Shown: piece after piece, positions 52,047 through 60,634 of the stretch
Layout of the letters: each line of letters starts with the position of its first letter
Position numbering within the stretch: the stretch's first letter is position 1
Assembly (NCBI RefSeq): GCF_015221875.1
Contig: NZ_JACYGY010000001.1
Span: forward strand, 4,442,501-4,506,500
Reading direction: 5' to 3'
DNA length: 64,000 nucleotides
Source of the DNA: Dyadobacter subterraneus
GTDB taxonomy: Bacteria > Bacteroidota > Bacteroidia > Cytophagales > Spirosomataceae
The notes under the pieces: model-generated
Databases searched by the model: none
What the model saw: the letters and a program-made list of their open reading frames with translations, nothing else
Told to the model about the DNA's origin: nothing
Program-made: the position numbers and the translations under genes

Positions 52047-52616
52047 ATGAGAAAACTAAAACTTCAGGTGCAGATCAGCCTCGATGGATTTATTGCCGGG
52101 CCTAAGGGAGAAATGGAATGGATGGAATGGAATTGGGATGATCAGCTCAGGAACTATATATCACAAATCATGAATCCTGTTGACTGCATCATTCTCGGGC
52201 GAAAACTTGCAGAAGGATTTATTCCTTATTGGGCAGAAATAGCATTAAAACCCGACGATCCGGATTTCGAGCCTGCGAAAATGCTTACCAGAACGCAGAA
52301 GGTAGTTTTCACAAAAACCCTGCAAGAGTCAAAATGGGAAAATACGATTCTTGCCAAAGGTGATCTGGTTGAGGAAATAAAAAAACTAAAAGATCAGGAT
52401 GGGCAGGATATCATTGCTTATGGCGGGGCAACTTTTGTATCGGCGCTAATTAAGGAAAGGTTGATTGATGAATTTTATTTCCTTCTCGATCCAACCGCAA
52501 TCGGCCATGGATTGCCTATTTTTAACGAAATTGGCACCATGCAAGGTTTTTCACTCATAGAATCCACACCATTTAACTGTGGAATTGTTGTTTTACATTA
52601 TGAGCAAAAAAAGTAA
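52047..52616 (+). CDS. RibD C-terminal/dihydrofolate-reductase-like protein
   Basis: 189 residues from ATG 52047. Starts RKLKLQVQISLDGFIAGPKGEMEW, the standard opening of the DHFR-like RibD_C family; further conserved bits are DCIILGRKLAEGF, VVFTKTLQ, IIAYGGATFVSALIKERLIDEFYFLLDP in outline and GHGLPIF. These stand-alone proteins probably reduce small ketones or pteridine-like compounds with NADPH; the function is generally uncharacterised. The start avoids the -7 element at 52015-52022. Confidence 0.88.
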   Translation: MRKLKLQVQISLDGFIAGPKGEMEWMEWNWDDQLRNYISQIMNPVDCIILGRKLAEGFIPYWAEIALKPDDPDFEPAKMLTRTQKVVFTKTLQESKWENTILAKGDLVEEIKKLKDQDGQDIIAYGGATFVSALIKERLIDEFYFLLDPTAIGHGLPIFNEIGTMQGFSLIESTPFNCGIVVLHYEQKK

Positions 52617-52661
52617 GCTGATTTAATGCTTGGATAACCACACCATTATTGTTTCATAAAT

Positions 52662-53186
52662 ATGATTGATCAAATTAAAGAAAACCTGTGGAGCCAATTC
52701 GGGGCAAGCGTAGATTCACTGGAAAAGGCTATTACGCTTTGTCCTGAAAATATTCTTGTCGAGAATAAAAGGCTTTTTTACATGACATATCACATCCTGG
52801 TATTTCTGGATTATTATGTTACGATCCCGCCTGAGAATTTTTCACCCAAGTTGCCTTATACTATTACAGACCCTGAAAATTTACCAGAAAACGCAATAGA
52901 TGATCTGGTGCCCAACCGCTTTTATACCAAAACAGAACTACTTGATTACCTGCAATCAAGCCGGGAAAAATGCCGGAATTTAATTGCGGGACTGACAGAG
53001 GAAAAAATAAAAAACGAGCGTTTCGTTGAAGATTTTGAATCAGACGCAATGAATTATTCTATTTTGGAAATATTGCTTTACAACATGCGGCATGTTCAGC
53101 ATCATGCCGCGCAGTTAAATATGATTTTACGTCAGGAAATAAATGACGCTCCAAAATGGGTTTTCAGGGCAAAGGAATATAATTGA
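52662..53186 (+). CDS. DinB-family (YfiT-like) protein
   Basis: 174 residues, four-helix DinB bundle. Potential metal-binding His residues occur in MTYHILVFLDYYV (His48) and MRHVQHHAAQLNMIL, the positions typical of the DinB triad. Members are metal-dependent thiol or hydrolase enzymes (mycothiol or bacillithiol transferases among them) or unknown. It is 45 bases downstream of the DHFR-like gene and possibly in its operon. A strong hairpin follows. Confidence 0.85.
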   Translation: MIDQIKENLWSQFGASVDSLEKAITLCPENILVENKRLFYMTYHILVFLDYYVTIPPENFSPKLPYTITDPENLPENAIDDLVPNRFYTKTELLDYLQSSREKCRNLIAGLTEEKIKNERFVEDFESDAMNYSILEILLYNMRHVQHHAAQLNMILRQEINDAPKWVFRAKEYN

Positions 53187-53208
53187 TTAACCTGATACTC
53201 TTATAAAA

Positions 53209-53238
53209 GATAAGCTCAGAAATTGATCTGAGCTTATC
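53209..53238. terminator. Bidirectional terminator
   Basis: Perfect 11-base arms GATAAGCTCAG (53209-53219) and CTGAGCTTATC (53228-53238) between convergent genes. Confidence 0.75.
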
Positions 53239-53257
53239 ATTTACTTATTCCAAAAAA

Positions 53258-54022
53258 CTACAACTGCATTCCACCGGAAACTTCTATACGCTGGCCGTTA
53301 ACCCAGCGCGCCTCTTCCGAACATAAAAAAGCAACCACGCCCCCAATATCTTCGGCCACTCCTGGTCTTCCCAGGGCCGTTACGTTGCTTATAAATTTTT
53401 GCAGGTTTTCATCATTTCTTAAATGCGCTCCGCCAAAATCTGTCATGACAGCTCCGGGCGCAATGATGTTTGCTCTGATCCCGCGCGATCCGTATTCTTT
53501 GGCAAGGTAGCGTGTGAAAATTTCCATCGCTCCTTTCATCGATGCATAAACCGAAGAACCTGGTACTGAAATGCGCGTTAAGCCGGATGATACGTTAACA
53601 ATTCCCCCTCCGTCATTGATGAGCGGCAGCAACTTTTGTGTTAAAAAGTAAACACCTTTAAAATGGATGTTCAGCAGTTCATCAAATGCTTCCTCAGTCA
53701 CCTCAGCGATTGGAAGATACCCGCCAATGCCAGCGTTGTTTACAAGATAATCAAAATGGGTTGCAGCAAATTTATTCTGCAAAACCTCTTGCAATTGATT
53801 GACAAAAGAGCCGTAACTTTTTATATCACCTGTGTTCAGTTGAAGCGCTGTGGCTTTTTGTCCACTTTTTTCAATCTCAGCTACAACATTTTCTGCATCC
53901 TGTAACTGACTGTTATATGTGATGATGACATCAATTCCTTTTTCTGCAAGGCGCAGTGCCATGTCTTTACCCAGGCCGCGACTGCCGCCGGTAATGAGTG
54001 CTATTTTATTTTTCTGTTCCAT
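53258..54022 (-). CDS. SDR-family oxidoreductase
   Basis: 254 residues from ATG 54022 (MEQKNKIALITGG). Cofactor motif TGGSRGLGKD, NNAGIGG, catalytic Ser in NVSSGLT, YASMKGA (Tyr-x3-Lys), and C-terminal WVNGQRIEVSGGMQL. Typical of NADPH-dependent 3-oxoacyl-reductase-like SDRs; the precise substrate is unknown. An in-frame start at 54064 would lie upstream of the -7 element at 54045 and is rejected. A dyad sits directly behind the -7 element. Confidence 0.88.
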   Translation of the reverse strand: MEQKNKIALITGGSRGLGKDMALRLAEKGIDVIITYNSQLQDAENVVAEIEKSGQKATALQLNTGDIKSYGSFVNQLQEVLQNKFAATHFDYLVNNAGIGGYLPIAEVTEEAFDELLNIHFKGVYFLTQKLLPLINDGGGIVNVSSGLTRISVPGSSVYASMKGAMEIFTRYLAKEYGSRGIRANIIAPGAVMTDFGGAHLRNDENLQKFISNVTALGRPGVAEDIGGVVAFLCSEEARWVNGQRIEVSGGMQL

Positions 54023-54044
54023 CGTTTGTTTAATTTTTGTAATA

Positions 54045-54074
54045 CAAAGATACCTGGTGCCCAAGGGCTGCTGG
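54045..54074 (-). promoter_or_regulatory. SDR promoter with imperfect GC-rich dyad
   Basis: -7 TATCTTTG (54045-54052, exact) is followed on the upstream side by CCTGGTGCCC-AA-GGGCTGCTGG (54053-54074, 7 of 10 paired). Arrangement mirrors that of the SDR at 49969. Confidence 0.45.
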
Positions 54075-54192
54075 TTATGAGAATCAATCCATTATTTGTG
54101 AAATTCAAATGATAGAAATTAATTCCTCTAAATCTTCGCCTCATTATATCATCATCTTTCGACGGTTCAATAAAAAGGGAATTTTGCAGCTT

Positions 54193-55059
54193 TCATAAAT
54201 CCTTGATAATACCGAGCACGTTCGTTAATGATGGCCCGTTATCATCCGAACGCCAGCTTATATAAAGATCAGTCGAGAATGGTAGTTCTATTACGCGAAT
54301 GTGAGGCATTCCATTTTGTGCAAAACTGACTGGTAAAATGGCAATTCCTAACCCTTTGGAAACAAGTCCAAGAATACTTGATCCAAAATCCGATTCATAA
54401 AAAGCCTGAGGAGTAACATTATATGAATTAAAAATTTCCCAAACCAAATAATAATAACTGCTTTTTCTTTCAGCCACAGGCAGGATAAAACGCTGTCTGG
54501 CCAAACTCTCGGCACTAACATCATCATAATTTGTAAAAGAATGATGCTCAGGGACAAAAAGTGCAACAGGCTCACTTTTAACTTTTCTTGAACTGATACC
54601 TGGCAATTCGCTTACCTGCCGGGTAAAGGCCAGGTCTATTTTATAATCCAGCAGCGACATCTGAATATTTTCAGAAAGCAGTTGGAGCATCTCAACGGTA
54701 AGTTCAGGATACTTTTCAGATATCTTCAAAAGTAGATCAGGAAGCAGTGAGGACGATATGGAATCAGGATGTGCAATTCTTAATTTACCCGTTTCTCCCT
54801 GACTTATTTTCCTGGCAAACAAATGGACATAATTCAGATCATCCAGCAGAACAGTCCACTTTGCTTTCAGAAACATACCAGCGGCAGTCAGTTTTACATT
54901 TCTTTTATTGCGCTCAAACAGTTGCAGGCCAAGTTCCTGTTCTAAAGTCTGAATCTGCCTGCTGAGTGCTGATTGGGTAATATTCACCATTTCGGCGGTA
55001 CGCCAGAAATGTAATTCTTCTGATAATTTCAGGAAGTTTCGTATTTGATCAAGATCCAT
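54193..55059 (-). CDS. LysR-family transcriptional regulator
   Basis: 288 residues. N-terminal winged helix-turn-helix QIRNFLKLSEELHFWRTAEMVNITQSALSRQIQTLEQELGLQLFERNKRNVKLTAAG (in outline), then a substrate-binding domain with the typical LRIAHPDSISSSLLPDLL. Divergent from the epoxide hydrolase gene, the usual position of a LysR controlling its neighbour. A perfect dyad (55121-55144) in the shared gap is its likely site. Effector unknown. Confidence 0.92.
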   Translation of the reverse strand: MDLDQIRNFLKLSEELHFWRTAEMVNITQSALSRQIQTLEQELGLQLFERNKRNVKLTAAGMFLKAKWTVLLDDLNYVHLFARKISQGETGKLRIAHPDSISSSLLPDLLLKISEKYPELTVEMLQLLSENIQMSLLDYKIDLAFTRQVSELPGISSRKVKSEPVALFVPEHHSFTNYDDVSAESLARQRFILPVAERKSSYYYLVWEIFNSYNVTPQAFYESDFGSSILGLVSKGLGIAILPVSFAQNGMPHIRVIELPFSTDLYISWRSDDNGPSLTNVLGIIKDL

Positions 55060-55120
55060 TTAATGCTTTAAAATCATTAATAGATTAAAAATAAGCATTT
55101 TTCAGCATTAATTGGCGCTC

Positions 55121-55144
55121 TACTTTTACATCAAGGTAAAAGTA
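55121..55144. promoter_or_regulatory. Operator-like palindrome between lysR and the epoxide hydrolase gene
   Basis: Perfect 9-base arms TACTTTTAC (55121-55129) and GTAAAAGTA (55136-55144), 6-base spacer. T-N11-A style LysR geometry is present. It lies 7 bases before the hydrolase start. Confidence 0.55.
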
Positions 55145-55151
55145 AAATCCT

Positions 55152-56411
55152 ATGTATTCAATTAGCAGACGTGAAGTAATAATGGAAATTGGTATGGCTT
55201 TTGCCGCAACTTGCTTAATTTTCTCAAAAGATAATAAACCTTTGGTTTCATCAACAAAAATGCAATCCTCGAAAATGAATTCGATAAAACCATTCTCAGT
55301 CAACATACCTCAGAAAAAACTGGATGATCTCAAATTCAGATTAAGTAATACACGCTGGCCGGATGAAATTAATGGATCGGGCTGGACCTATGGCACAGAC
55401 CTTTCCTACATAAAATCACTGACCGATTACTGGCAACATACTTTTGACTGGCGAAAAATTGAAGACGAAATCAATGCATATCCTAATTTCATGGCCGATA
55501 TTAACGGATATCAGATTCATTTTCTTCACATTAAAGGAAAGGGAAAACGGTCCCTTCCGCTGATCATCACACACGGATGGCCTGGTTCTTTTCTTGAAAT
55601 GATGAAACTGATACCGCTGCTGACCGAAGATCCCGAGCTCTCCTTTGATCTTGTCATACCTTCAATTCCCGGATTCGGATTTTCGGGTAAAGTCACAGAT
55701 CCGGGTTGTAACAGCGCAGTTGTAGCTGAACTATGGCATCAGCTTATGAAGGAATTAGGTTATGATCAATACGGTGCGCAGGGCGGAGATATAGGCGCGG
55801 GAATCAGCACCTGGCTTTCATTGAAATATCCGGCAAACGTATCTGGACTGCATCTTAATTTTATTTCCGGTTCTTATAAACCTTATATTAAAGAAAACGA
55901 GGAGCTATCTGACGAAGTTTTGGCTTTCCAAAAATTTGGAGCGGATTGGTCTGCCAGGGAAGGTGCTTATTCACATATGCATGCCACAAAACCGCTAACA
56001 GCTGCTTACGGATTAAATGATTCTCCGACAGGTTTATGCGCCTGGATCATAGAAAAGTTTAACAGCTGGAGTGATAAAAGGGGAAATATTGAAAATGTAT
56101 TTTCAAAGGACGAACTGCTTGCCAATGTCACTTTGTACTGGCTCACAGAAACCATTCATTCTTCTATGCGGATTTATAATGAAAACAGCAAAAAACCAGT
56201 GGCTTTTAGGGAAAACGAATTTGTGAAAATTCCGGTTGGTTTTGCCAAATTTCCAAAGGAACTGCCTACGCCCCCGCGTTCGTATATTGAAAAAGGTTTT
56301 AATATTCAGCATTGGACACAGATGCCGGAAGGCGGACATTTTGCCGCTGCGGAACAGCCGCAGTTGCTGGCAAAGGATATTCAGGATTTCTTTTACCAAA
56401 AAGCGCACTAA
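55152..56411 (+). CDS. Epoxide hydrolase (EHN-domain type)
   Basis: 419 residues. N-terminal SRREVIMEIGMAFAATCLIF looks like a Tat signal. EHN domain (about 49-155; KPFSVNIPQKKLDDLKFRLSNTRWPDEING in outline) is followed by an alpha/beta hydrolase with oxyanion HGWPGSF, nucleophile Asp in GAQGGDIGAG and His in GGHFAAAEQP. It opens epoxides to diols; substrate unknown. Regulated by the divergent LysR (inference). Ends 28 bases before the convergent serine hydrolase gene. Confidence 0.9.
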   Translation: MYSISRREVIMEIGMAFAATCLIFSKDNKPLVSSTKMQSSKMNSIKPFSVNIPQKKLDDLKFRLSNTRWPDEINGSGWTYGTDLSYIKSLTDYWQHTFDWRKIEDEINAYPNFMADINGYQIHFLHIKGKGKRSLPLIITHGWPGSFLEMMKLIPLLTEDPELSFDLVIPSIPGFGFSGKVTDPGCNSAVVAELWHQLMKELGYDQYGAQGGDIGAGISTWLSLKYPANVSGLHLNFISGSYKPYIKENEELSDEVLAFQKFGADWSAREGAYSHMHATKPLTAAYGLNDSPTGLCAWIIEKFNSWSDKRGNIENVFSKDELLANVTLYWLTETIHSSMRIYNENSKKPVAFRENEFVKIPVGFAKFPKELPTPPRSYIEKGFNIQHWTQMPEGGHFAAAEQPQLLAKDIQDFFYQKAH

Positions 56412-56438
56412 GCGGACGCGGCGCGGTACTCTTAGTGT

Positions 56439-57740
56439 TTATTTTTTCCGGTTCATTTTCAAAACCTGTTTCCCGTTTTCAAAAACAATCAGTGAAGTCG
56501 CGTCAGGAAATTCAAGCTGTACATCGTAACCTTCAAGAAAAAACCTGGTTGTGGATTCCGGAAATAATACTGCTGTCGGTAATCCGTCGCCGGAAACTTT
56601 CACGCCGTTCGCTTCCTTTTCAACTTTCATGATTTTACCGTTATTCTGCTCATAAATACCGCTATAACTTTGGATAATATTTTCCGATACCACTATTCTT
56701 TTATGCGTATTTTCAGTTTTATTCATTGTGGCAAGCAGCTGATTTCCCTGGCTTAACGCACGTTTTATAATCCGGTCAATAATAAAAATGCCATTATCTC
56801 CATTAGTCATCACCACAATTCCACTTCTGGATTTGGGTAAAAAAATAGCCATTGTTCTTACCCCGATATCAGAGCCCCCATGTTCAAAAGCGTACTGATA
56901 ATCAGGTAAATTTTCCACCAAACCCCAACCCAGACCACGGTAATAATTTTCTTTCACCCTCACCTCTTTTTTAGTATACAAGGATGCATTTCCCATGGCA
57001 TAAATTCCCAGCTTGCAATATTCTTCAACGGTGGTGATCAAATCATCAGCAGCGCTGACAGGTGTTTGAATGGATGTTGAATATAGATTTCCCTGCCCAT
57101 TATGCCACCTGGCAAAGCGGGTATTATCCAGATTTTCGTTCCAATATTGCGTATCATTCAGGCCCAGCGGTTTGAGCAAAAACGAATCCAGCAAAACATT
57201 AAGTGGCTGATGAAATTTTGCTTCCAGCGCTTTTCTTAAATATTCAAATCCTTCTCCCGAGTAGCCGAATCTGGTGCCTGGCTCAAAAATAAATTGAAGT
57301 TTATTTTCCCCATTATCCGAGCGCCAGTTTGGAAAACCTGTCTGGTGGGATAATACCAGCCTGGTTGTCAATTTGTCTGTGAAAGCATTTCCTGCAACAT
57401 CGGGATCAATCCAGTAATGGCTCAGCGGCTCATCCAAATTCCATTTCCCTTCCTGTACCAGTTTCACTGTAAGCATGGCAATGACAGGTTTGGTTTGTGA
57501 AGCAATGTTAAATAAAGTATTGTTCGGAGCTGGTTGTCCATTTTGTAGATCCCCAAAATTCTTTATCCATTTAATCCTTCCATTTTCAATCAAACCAACA
57601 CCTACGCAGGGAATATGGTATTCGGCCATCCATTTCGGTATATCAGCTATTAAACCCTGGCTAAGCGTATCTGGCTGCGCTTTTGCAATTGTAATCAGGC
57701 CGAACAAAGCGGCTAGGAAAATGATCAGTTTTGTTTTCAT
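56439..57740 (-). CDS. Serine hydrolase of the beta-lactamase (class C) family
   Basis: 433 residues from ATG 57740 (MKTKLIIFLAALFGLITIAKAQ, a clear signal peptide). Class C-type motifs: SQTK (Ser81, Lys84) and YSGEGFEY as the tyrosine motif; the third KTG-like box reads HGGSD (AFEHGGSDIG). The last about 100 residues form a small beta-domain (SGIYEQNNGKIMKV in outline), a common addition in esterase-type members. Such proteins are esterases or peptidases as often as beta-lactamases; resistance should not be assumed. Confidence 0.87.
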   Translation of the reverse strand: MKTKLIIFLAALFGLITIAKAQPDTLSQGLIADIPKWMAEYHIPCVGVGLIENGRIKWIKNFGDLQNGQPAPNNTLFNIASQTKPVIAMLTVKLVQEGKWNLDEPLSHYWIDPDVAGNAFTDKLTTRLVLSHQTGFPNWRSDNGENKLQFIFEPGTRFGYSGEGFEYLRKALEAKFHQPLNVLLDSFLLKPLGLNDTQYWNENLDNTRFARWHNGQGNLYSTSIQTPVSAADDLITTVEEYCKLGIYAMGNASLYTKKEVRVKENYYRGLGWGLVENLPDYQYAFEHGGSDIGVRTMAIFLPKSRSGIVVMTNGDNGIFIIDRIIKRALSQGNQLLATMNKTENTHKRIVVSENIIQSYSGIYEQNNGKIMKVEKEANGVKVSGDGLPTAVLFPESTTRFFLEGYDVQLEFPDATSLIVFENGKQVLKMNRKK

Positions 57741-57916
57741 GTTTTTTAAAGTTTGATCAAAATTATCTCCGCCTAAACACACTGAAAAATATATATGTCA
57801 AACTGTAAAAGGATGGTGATGAACGTGTTTATAGCGGGGATTAATTGTTTGTCATCAAAAACTGGTCGTTCATCCCCAGAATTTTGTTTGCGGCTTTCAT
57901 TACTTTTTCTTTGGGT

Positions 57917-58936
57917 ATGAAACAATTCGACTGGACGCGCCTTTTCATCAAACCATACCGGATTTTCACTCAGCTGGCATTCTGGGTCATCGTTTTTGTA
58001 CTCTTTATTGTTTTGAAAGAATTTCCCGACCGCATGAACGGCCTGACACTTTTTTGCCTTGTGTTACAGCAAACACTGGAACTGGCAATCCCGTCCTATT
58101 CACAAAATCTTTTGATCGTTCCACTTTTCAACAGAGGAAAATGGATAATCGGAATTGTTTTATATCTGGTTCAGGTGATCTTGCTGATTAAACTTTTGCC
58201 CTATATTCTTAACGCCGTTGGTCTTTTATTTCCTATCAGTGACCGTGTCAACTGGCATTACGAACATATTACATTCAGTGTGATTGCTTTTACGGTTGTG
58301 GCCACAATCTTCAAAATCGGGCTTGATAAACTGATTCTTGAAAAACAGCAGAAGGAGAACGAATTAAGACATTTGAAAGCGCAGTTGAACCCTCATTTTT
58401 TGTTTAATACGCTAAACAATCTTTATGGTTTGTCTGTAACAGAATCCAAAAAACTGCCGGACCTGATGCTGAAATTATCGGAGCTTCTGCGTTATTCTCT
58501 TTACGATACAAACCAGAATTATGTGCCTATTCAAAAGGAGCTTGATTACATCAGCAATTACGTGGCGCTGGAAAGAATACGGCTCAGCGAAAAAACGGAG
58601 ATCGTACTGGATATTTCCGGCGATTTTTCTGATGATTACATCGCGCCGCTTCTTCTTATTATTTTTATTGAAAATAGTTTCAAGCACTTTTCAGCGGCAA
58701 AAAATCAGCCGTCATTTGTTCACATCCGATTTATTATTTCAGACAGTCGCCTTATGATGACCGTTAAAAACTCAATCGATCCGAATTATATTCCGGTCAA
58801 AAATGCCAGCAAAGGCGGACTCGGTTTGAAAAACGTAAAACAGCGGCTGGATCTGATTTACCCAGGCCAGTATACTTTGGAAACAGCCGCAAAAACCCAT
58901 TATTTTGAAGTAAAACTTGAAATAGAACTAGGATAA
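57917..58936 (+). CDS. LytS/YehU-type sensor histidine kinase
   Basis: 339 residues from ATG 57917 (a TTG at 57845 would add 24 residues). Four membrane helices in the first 130 residues, without an extracellular sensor domain. His_kinase domain with phosphoacceptor His160 in AQLNPHFLFNTLNNLYG and a degenerate HATPase (IENSFKHF, GGLGLKNVKQRLDLIYPG). It phosphorylates the LytTR response regulator encoded next; the genes touch at A of ATG (1-base overlap). Signal unknown; commonly linked to surface or metabolite sensing. Confidence 0.88.
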   Translation: MKQFDWTRLFIKPYRIFTQLAFWVIVFVLFIVLKEFPDRMNGLTLFCLVLQQTLELAIPSYSQNLLIVPLFNRGKWIIGIVLYLVQVILLIKLLPYILNAVGLLFPISDRVNWHYEHITFSVIAFTVVATIFKIGLDKLILEKQQKENELRHLKAQLNPHFLFNTLNNLYGLSVTESKKLPDLMLKLSELLRYSLYDTNQNYVPIQKELDYISNYVALERIRLSEKTEIVLDISGDFSDDYIAPLLLIIFIENSFKHFSAAKNQPSFVHIRFIISDSRLMMTVKNSIDPNYIPVKNASKGGLGLKNVKQRLDLIYPGQYTLETAAKTHYFEVKLEIELG

Positions 58937-59625
58937 TGAATATCAACTGCATCATCGTAGACGACGAACCGATCGCCCGGAATATCCTGAAAACCTATAT
59001 CGATCAGGTGCCCTACCTGACCCTGACTGCCAGTTGCGAAGACGCTTTTGAAGCGATGCAGATTCTCAGTAAAAAAGATATTGATCTGCTCATCCTTGAT
59101 ATCAACATGCCTAGGCTTTCGGGCTTCGAAATGCTGCGCTCCCTGAAAATTTACCCGGCTGTAATTATTACTTCGGCTTATCCGGAATATGCACTTGAAG
59201 GTTTTGAGTTGTCGGTTACAGATTATCTTCTCAAACCCTTTTCCTTCGCCCGTTTTGTTCAGGCCACCGAAAAAGTGATAAACAGAACTAGTGACGTTAC
59301 ATCACTTACCAAAGATGAAGATTTGTTTATGATGGTCAAATCAGAAAAAAAACTTACCAAAATCTTTTTCGATGACATCAGTTATGTTGAAGCGTACGGC
59401 AACTATATTTTCATTCACACCAGTCAGGAGCGGATTATGTCCAAGCAAACCCTGATCCAGTTTGAGCAGCAGCTCCCCGCCTCAAAATTCACCCGCATTC
59501 ACAAATCTTATATCGCTTCGGTTAAAAATATCAAATTCATTGAAGGCAATGAGCTATCCATTAGCGGCAAAAAACTTCCTGTTGGTAAGGTTTACCGTGA
59601 AAATCTGATGAAAAGTTTACGTTGA
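58936..59625 (+). CDS. LytTR-family response regulator
   Basis: 229 residues. Receiver domain with phosphorylated Asp55 in LLILDINMPRLSG, Lys in LLKPF, and C-terminal LytTR DNA-binding domain (about 130-229; VKSEKKLTKIFFDDISYVEAYGNYIFIHT, FTRIHKSYIASVKNI in outline). Partner of the histidine kinase with a 1-base overlap. Target genes unknown; the SDR at 59738 is close downstream but has its own promoter. Confidence 0.92.
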   Translation: MNINCIIVDDEPIARNILKTYIDQVPYLTLTASCEDAFEAMQILSKKDIDLLILDINMPRLSGFEMLRSLKIYPAVIITSAYPEYALEGFELSVTDYLLKPFSFARFVQATEKVINRTSDVTSLTKDEDLFMMVKSEKKLTKIFFDDISYVEAYGNYIFIHTSQERIMSKQTLIQFEQQLPASKFTRIHKSYIASVKNIKFIEGNELSISGKKLPVGKVYRENLMKSLR

Positions 59626-59704
59626 TACTGATCCGCTGGCACCTACTGCTGGAATGTGTCAATGAATCCTGATTTTGTGTTAAAAACCCGGCAAGGGGTC
59701 ATGA

Positions 59705-59712
59705 TACCTTTG
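59705..59712 (+). promoter_or_regulatory. -7 element of the SDR gene at 59738
   Basis: TACCTTTG, exact TAnnTTTG, 25 bases before the ATG. -33 is not clear. Confidence 0.4.
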
Positions 59713-59737
59713 TAGTGTACTAAAAAAGAAAAATATC

Positions 59738-60556
59738 ATGTCAAAAATAATTCTTATTACAGGAGCTTCCCGCGGTTTTGGTAAATTATGGGCAAAAGCA
59801 TTATTAGAAAGAGGAGATAAAGTTGCTGCAACAGCCAGAAATGTAGAAAACCTGAACGATCTGATTGCAGAATATGGAGATGCGGTTCTTCCTATTCAGC
59901 TGGATGTAAACAACAGAGAAGACTGTTTTGCCGCAGTAAATAAAACCAACCAACATTTTGGCCGCATCGATGTGCTGATCAATAATGCAGGTTTTGGTTT
60001 GTTTGGTGCTATTGAAGAAACGACAGAACAGCAGGCGCGCGCTCAAATGGAAACCAACTTTTTTGGACTTCTCTGGGTTACGCAAGCGGTTGTCCCCATT
60101 ATGAGAGCACAAAAAAGCGGACATATTATCCAGGTATCAAGTTTCCTTGGACTGGTAACACTCCCGGTTTTAGGACTTTACAATGCTTCGAAATATGCAG
60201 TGAACGGTTTGAGTGAAACTCTTGCTACCGAAGTAAAAAGCTTCGGAATTAACGTTAGTTTAATTGAACCGAACGGTTTTTCAACAGACTGGTCAGGTGC
60301 TTCCGCTTTCCAGACTGAACCCAATGAAGTTTACGCGCCGATCAAAAAAGCATTTGCAGAAGGCGCTACGCCGGATACCTGGGGAAAACCGGAGTCTACC
60401 GCAGATGCCGTATTACAACTTATTGATGCAGAAAACCCTCCTTTGCACTTTTTGCTTGGCAAAATAGCCTACCCTGGCGTTAAACAAGTTTACAATGAAC
60501 GCCTGGCTGAGTTTGAAGCATGGAAAGAAGTTTCAGCAGCAGCGCACGGTCACTGA
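59738..60556 (+). CDS. SDR-family oxidoreductase
   Basis: 272 residues. Cofactor motif ITGASRGFG, NNAGFG, catalytic Ser in QVSSFLG, YNASKYA (Tyr-x3-Lys) and the C-terminal PPLHFLLGKIAYPGV. It belongs to the same subgroup as the SDR at 1381-2226 (similar FGRIDVLINNAGFG, ASKYAVNGLSETLA and LLGK segments), so a within-genome duplication is possible. A strong terminator follows, separating it from the AraC gene. Confidence 0.88.
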   Translation: MSKIILITGASRGFGKLWAKALLERGDKVAATARNVENLNDLIAEYGDAVLPIQLDVNNREDCFAAVNKTNQHFGRIDVLINNAGFGLFGAIEETTEQQARAQMETNFFGLLWVTQAVVPIMRAQKSGHIIQVSSFLGLVTLPVLGLYNASKYAVNGLSETLATEVKSFGINVSLIEPNGFSTDWSGASAFQTEPNEVYAPIKKAFAEGATPDTWGKPESTADAVLQLIDAENPPLHFLLGKIAYPGVKQVYNERLAEFEAWKEVSAAAHGH

Positions 60557-60579
60557 TAAAACCAGAAGTTTTAGAAACC

Positions 60580-60619
60580 GAAATACAATCTGCATCGTTT
60601 ACTTTGCAGATTGTATTTC
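60580..60619 (+). terminator. Terminator after the SDR gene
   Basis: Perfect 14-base arms GAAATACAATCTGC (60580-60593) and GCAGATTGTATTTC (60606-60619), AT-rich downstream. Confidence 0.7.
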
Positions 60620-60634
60620 ATTTATCCAACAAAA

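Noticed and set aside
56439..57740. Beta-lactamase resistance gene
   Set aside because: Only family-level motifs are present, with a C-terminal extension usual in esterase-type members. Nothing points to beta-lactam hydrolysis.
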